A stretch of 9,456 nucleotides of DNA. It comes from Opitutaceae bacterium. GTDB taxonomy: Bacteria; Verrucomicrobiota; Verrucomicrobiia; Opitutales; Opitutaceae. Position numbers and translations under genes: made by a program. The DNA is taken from assembly GCA_031272375.1 (NCBI GenBank), contig JAISTY010000077.1, positions 1 through 9,456 of the forward strand, written 5' to 3'. The notes beneath the pieces are model-generated. The model did not search any database, had not been told where the DNA came from, and saw nothing but the letters and a program-made list of their open reading frames with translations. This document shows positions 7,060 to 9,456 of the stretch, piece by piece (position 1 is the stretch's first letter; each line of letters opens with the position of its first letter).

Positions 7060-7530
7060 TTATGCGGAGGGCGGGGCGGGGTCGTGGGGAGTGCGGTTGC
7101 CGAGGAGGATGTTTTGGAGTTCGGCGAGGAAAACGTAGGCGAGGAGAACGCGGGAGAGGGCGGGGTCTTTCGGCAGCTTGTCGGTGGCTTGGAGCACTCT
7201 TTCGTCAAGGGCTTCGGGATGGGTGGCGCGGAGGCGGAGACGCATGGCGGCACAGGCGCGGAGGACGGGGTCGCTGTTTTCCGGCGTGATTTGGATGGTG
7301 CCTTTGGAGAGGAATTTGTCGTTGGTGAAAAGGGCGAAGAACTTGCCGCAGTCATCGGTTTGGGCGGCCAGGAGTTCGTCGCGCCAGAAGTCGCCGAGAT
7401 CCTTGGCGGGGGCGCGGAGGATGTCCTGGGGCAGGGCGGGTTCGGTTTTGAGTTCGCCGGCGACGTTGAGGAGCAAGTCGAGGAGGGGTGTGACGGCGGA
7501 GACGGATAATGTTATCTCAATAATTTTCAT
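7060..7530 (-). CDS. ClpS-linked protein, probably DUF2017-like
   Basis: The protein (156 residues, soluble, mostly helical by composition) has a hydrophobic N-terminal strand/helix IEITLSVSAVTPLLDLLLNV, a middle part LPQDILRAPAKDLGDFWRDE, an acidic-to-basic stretch DPVLRACAAMRLRLRATHPE (88-107) and a hydrophobic helix AYVFLAELQNILL (131-143). The pattern of an acidic residue-rich helix, then an 'RL.LR' helix and a final leucine helix, together with its place directly after clpS, resembles the DUF2017 proteins that follow clpS in Actinobacteria; this is from memory of the family and is not proven. The function of DUF2017 is unknown. ATG at 7528-7530 is used; it overlaps clpS by 14 bases. A TTG three codons earlier (7537-7539) is possible but less likely. 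Confidence 0.75.
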   Translation of the reverse strand: MKIIEITLSVSAVTPLLDLLLNVAGELKTEPALPQDILRAPAKDLGDFWRDELLAAQTDDCGKFFALFTNDKFLSKGTIQITPENSDPVLRACAAMRLRLRATHPEALDERVLQATDKLPKDPALSRVLLAYVFLAELQNILLGNRTPHDPAPPSA

Positions 7531-7813
7531 CGGGTTCAATAATCGCGCTCAAATGCCATTGCTGGAGGGCGAAGGCGGTGTTTTCGGCGCCCTCGCGACT
7601 GCCGTGCCAGACGGTTGAGCGACCGGAGTTATGGACTTCGAGCATGTGGCGGCGGGCGGTTTCCTCGTTGAAGCCGAGGGTTTTGCGGAAGACCATGACA
7701 ACGTAATCCATGAGGTTGACGGGGTCGTCGAGGACGACGACGCGCCAGGATTGGGCGGGTTCGAGGGTGGCGACGGTTCCGGAGTCGGGAGTGGCGAAGG
7801 GGTTGGCTGGCAT
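7517..7813 (-). CDS. clpS: ATP-dependent Clp protease adaptor ClpS
   Basis: The protein (98 residues) delivers substrates with destabilising N-terminal residues to the Clp ATPase-protease. After a flexible 20-residue N-terminal extension comes the ClpS core: WRVVVLDDPVNLMDYVVMVF (23-42), FNEETARRHMLEVHNSGR (48-65) and the C-terminal AFALQQWHLSAIIEPD. Asp29/Asp30 and His61 correspond to the residues that clamp the N-degron amino group. The 'DDPVN' form, in place of the 'NDD' of enterobacterial ClpS, is the version I associate with Actinobacteria. The ATG at 7811-7813 was chosen as the only ATG before the core; no strong ribosome site is visible. The next gene overlaps its end by 14 bases. No clpA or clpC gene is in the window. 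Confidence 0.92.
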   Translation of the reverse strand: MPANPFATPDSGTVATLEPAQSWRVVVLDDPVNLMDYVVMVFRKTLGFNEETARRHMLEVHNSGRSTVWHGSREGAENTAFALQQWHLSAIIEPDENY

Positions 7814-7826
7814 GGGAGTTGGAGGG

Positions 7827-7860
7827 TTATCCGCGGATTGCGCTGATTTTCGCTGACTTA
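7827..7860. repeat. 9-base-periodic intergenic repeat, module 1
   Basis: Three consecutive 9-base units are visible on the plus strand: CCGCGGATT, GCGCTGATT, TTCGCTGAC (7831-7857). They share the core CGCNGAT. The module lies wholly between clpS and proS. Similar degenerate arrays occur in intergenic regions of some environmental bacteria, to my recollection including Verrucomicrobia. Confidence 0.55.
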
Positions 7861-7874
7861 CAAAAGGCGAAGTG

Positions 7875-7906
7875 ATTAACCGCAAGGAACGCAAAGAACC
7901 CAGAAA
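7875..7906. repeat. 9-base-periodic intergenic repeat, module 2
   Basis: The plus strand reads ACCGCAAGG, AACGCAAAG, AACCCAGAA (7879-7905), again three degenerate 9-base units but with core CGCAAAG/A. It starts 15 bases after module 1 and has the same period with a different unit. Confidence 0.55.
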
Positions 7907-7928
7907 AAGCGGGGGATTTTTAACCGCT
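7904..7928 (-). terminator. Possible weak terminator after proS
   Basis: On the minus strand AGCGG (7924-7928) pairs with CCGCT (7908-7912) around an 11-base loop that contains the proS stop codon, followed by five T (7904-7908). The stem is only five pairs, so termination may be partial, with readthrough into clpS possible. Confidence 0.35.
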
Positions 7929-9456
7929 GGATTTTGACTTGATGGCCTCGGCGAGGGCAGTGGCGGCGGAGGGGAGGGGGATTTTGGCGGTTTCTTTCCG
8001 GGAGCGCCATTTGAGTTCGATGACGCCCTCCTTGATGCCGCGTCCGCCGACGGTGACGCGGAGGGGGATGCCGATGAGGTCGGCGTCCTTGAATTTGACG
8101 CCGGGGCGTTCGTCGCGGTCGTCGAGGAGGACGTCGGCGCCGGCTTTTTCGGCGGCGTCGGCGAGGTTTTGGGCGAGGGCGGCGGCTTGTCCGTCCTTGG
8201 GGTCGAGGAGGGTGACGAGGACTTGGAAGGGGGCGCAGTTCCAGGGCCAGATGATGCCGTCGGCGTCGTGGGATTGCTCAATGACGGCCTGGACGGTGCG
8301 GCTGACGCCGATGCCGTAGCAGCCCATGACGGCGGGGCGGGTTTGTTTTTGGGCGTCGGTGTAGTGGGCGCCGAATTTTTCGGAGTATTTGGTGCCAAGC
8401 TTGAAGATGTGGCCGACCTCGATGCCGCGGCGGAGTTGGAGGGGGCGTCCGGATTTGGGGCAGGGTTCGCCGGGGCGGACGCGGCGGAAGTCGCCGAAAC
8501 GCGTGATGGCGAGATCCCTGTTGACGTTGACGTTGCGCAGGTGGAAGCCGTCACGGTTGGCGCCGGTGACGCCGTTGCCGATGAGCCGGACGGCGTTGTC
8601 GGCGAAGACGCCGGCGAGGGCGCCGCTGTTTTTCAGGGTGCCGCGGACGGCGCCGAGGCTGCCGGGTTTGGCGCCCATGACGGGTTCGATTTCGGCGGGC
8701 GTGGCGGGGCGGAAGAGGGAGAAGCCGAGCGCGCCGAGCTTGGCCTCCTCGAGTTCGTCGCAGCCGCGCAAAATCACGACGAAAGGTTTGCCGTCGCCGA
8801 CATACACGAGGGTTTTGAACTGCCGGTCGGCGGGGATGTTGAAGGGAGCCGCCTCGAGCTGGGCGATGGTGACGACGCCGGGGGTCGGCAGCTCGGCGAT
8901 TTCACCGTCGGGGGCGGGGTCGGCGAAGCCGTCGGGGACGAGCGCGCTGGTGGCTTTCTCGCGGTTGGCGGCGTAGCCGGCGTCGCTGTAGATGACGTCG
9001 TCGTCGCCGACCTCGGCGGGGACCATGAACTCGTGGGAGTAGCTGCCGCCCATGACGCCGGTGTCGGCCTCGACCGCGATGGTCTGGACGCCGAGGCGGG
9101 CGAAGAATTTTTCGTAGGCGGCCTTCATTGAGAAATAGGTTTTGAGGGCGCCGTCGTCGTCGGCGTCGAAGGAGTAGGCGTCCATCATGACGAACTCGCG
9201 GGCGCGCATGAGGCCGTAGCGGGGGCGGATCTCGTTCCTGAATTTGACGCCGATCTGGTAGAAGTTTTTCGGGAGGTCGCGGTGGCTTGTGATTTCGGCG
9301 GCGGCGAGCGGGGTGATGATTTCCTCGTGGGTGGGGCCGAGGACGAACTCGGGGTCGCGGGGCGGTCTGGCGGCGGCGCCGGCGGAGTCGGCGCGGAACA
9401 TGATTTCGCGGGCGGCGTTCCAGCGGGGGCCTTTTTCCCAGAGGGCGGCGGGCTGG
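7920..9456 (-). CDS. proS: Prolyl-tRNA synthetase, bacterial type (5' end outside window)
   Basis: This class II synthetase charges tRNA-Pro with proline in the cytoplasm. The visible 511 residues begin at QPAALWEKGPRW, the segment just after motif 1, so I estimate that about 50 residues are missing compared with the usual 570. The TxE loop is in FVLGPTHEEIITP. Motif 2 is around KFRNEIRPRYGLMRAREF. The bacterial insertion (editing) domain that clears Ala-tRNA-Pro occupies about visible residues 195-320, with FKTLVYVGDGKPFVVILRG. Motif 3 is GCYGIGVSRTV (378-388). The anticodon-binding domain runs from about 405, with VLLDDRDERPGVKFKDADLI. The stop is TAA at 7920-7922. The gene is intact within the window; a later in-frame ATG at 9399-9401 is internal, since the conserved sequence continues upstream of it. 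It lies 106 bases before clpS. Confidence 0.97.
   Translation of the reverse strand, partial: QPAALWEKGPRWNAAREIMFRADSAGAAARPPRDPEFVLGPTHEEIITPLAAAEITSHRDLPKNFYQIGVKFRNEIRPRYGLMRAREFVMMDAYSFDADDDGALKTYFSMKAAYEKFFARLGVQTIAVEADTGVMGGSYSHEFMVPAEVGDDDVIYSDAGYAANREKATSALVPDGFADPAPDGEIAELPTPGVVTIAQLEAAPFNIPADRQFKTLVYVGDGKPFVVILRGCDELEEAKLGALGFSLFRPATPAEIEPVMGAKPGSLGAVRGTLKNSGALAGVFADNAVRLIGNGVTGANRDGFHLRNVNVNRDLAITRFGDFRRVRPGEPCPKSGRPLQLRRGIEVGHIFKLGTKYSEKFGAHYTDAQKQTRPAVMGCYGIGVSRTVQAVIEQSHDADGIIWPWNCAPFQVLVTLLDPKDGQAAALAQNLADAAEKAGADVLLDDRDERPGVKFKDADLIGIPLRVTVGGRGIKEGVIELKWRSRKETAKIPLPSAATALAEAIKSKSSG

Noticed and set aside
7041..7070. TAATAT on the minus strand (7042-7047) as a -10 element for the 88-residue gene and trxA
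   Set aside because: No -35-like sequence lies at suitable spacing; the position opposite 7065-7070 reads CCTCCG.
7531..7539. TTG start three codons upstream for the DUF2017-like gene
   Set aside because: The ATG at 7530 is a stronger start and keeps the hydrophobic strand at the N-terminus; nothing supports the TTG.
7920..9456. Plus-strand frames opposite proS, Gly/Ala/Val/Asp-rich, up to 320 codons
   Set aside because: They are antisense shadows of a clearly intact prolyl-tRNA synthetase gene.

Overview
This is a GC-rich window (roughly two thirds G+C by eye) from a bacterial chromosome. Long open frames lie opposite almost every gene, as expected at this GC content. The style of the genes and the 9-base-periodic intergenic repeat between clpS and proS suggest a verrucomicrobium, perhaps Opitutaceae. 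That is an inference; no marker in the window fixes the taxonomy. Almost everything is on the minus strand, so the operons read from high to low coordinates. I see no insertion sequence, CRISPR array, phage structural gene or origin.

Right part (about 9456 down to 4337, minus strand): prolyl-tRNA synthetase (5' end outside the window), a short gap with two 9-base-periodic repeat modules, then a tight run of clpS, a protein I take to be DUF2017-like, an 88-residue protein of unknown function, thioredoxin trxA, and two peptide/nickel-type ABC ATPases (oppD- and oppF-like). clpS overlaps the DUF2017-like gene, trxA ends 10 bases before oppD, and oppD/oppF overlap by ATGA. This looks like a transcription unit mixing protein quality control (N-degron adaptor, thiol redox) with peptide import. 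The permeases and binding protein of the transporter are not in the window.

Middle part (4346 down to 793): a small carbohydrate-acid module. A PfkB-family 2-keto-3-deoxygluconate kinase (kdgK) overlaps by ATGA with an MFS transporter of the anion:cation symporter type. Divergent from them is a regulator with an unusual layout: an FCD ligand-binding domain, normally the C-terminal half of GntR-family regulators such as those for uronates, sits at the N-terminus and is followed by an AraC-type DNA-binding domain. The likely logic is uptake of a sugar acid and phosphorylation of KDG, under control of a regulator sensing an acid of that pathway. The 250-base divergent gap holds clustered CATG motifs and inverted repeats that could be its operator. 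A terminator hairpin separates the regulator from the convergent oppF.

A 37-base near-identical direct repeat occurs twice, at the 3' ends of the MFS gene and of oppF. It supplies the stop codon in the same frame in both and brackets the module.

Left part (1 to 780): a tRNA-Lys(CTT) gene with encoded CCA, a probable TTGACA-type promoter element upstream of it, a stretch with no clear gene except a weak 25-codon candidate, and a minus-strand gene of unknown function that leaves the window at base 1. It has a short helical N-terminal part, an Ala/Gln/Pro/Thr-rich tail and an unclear start.
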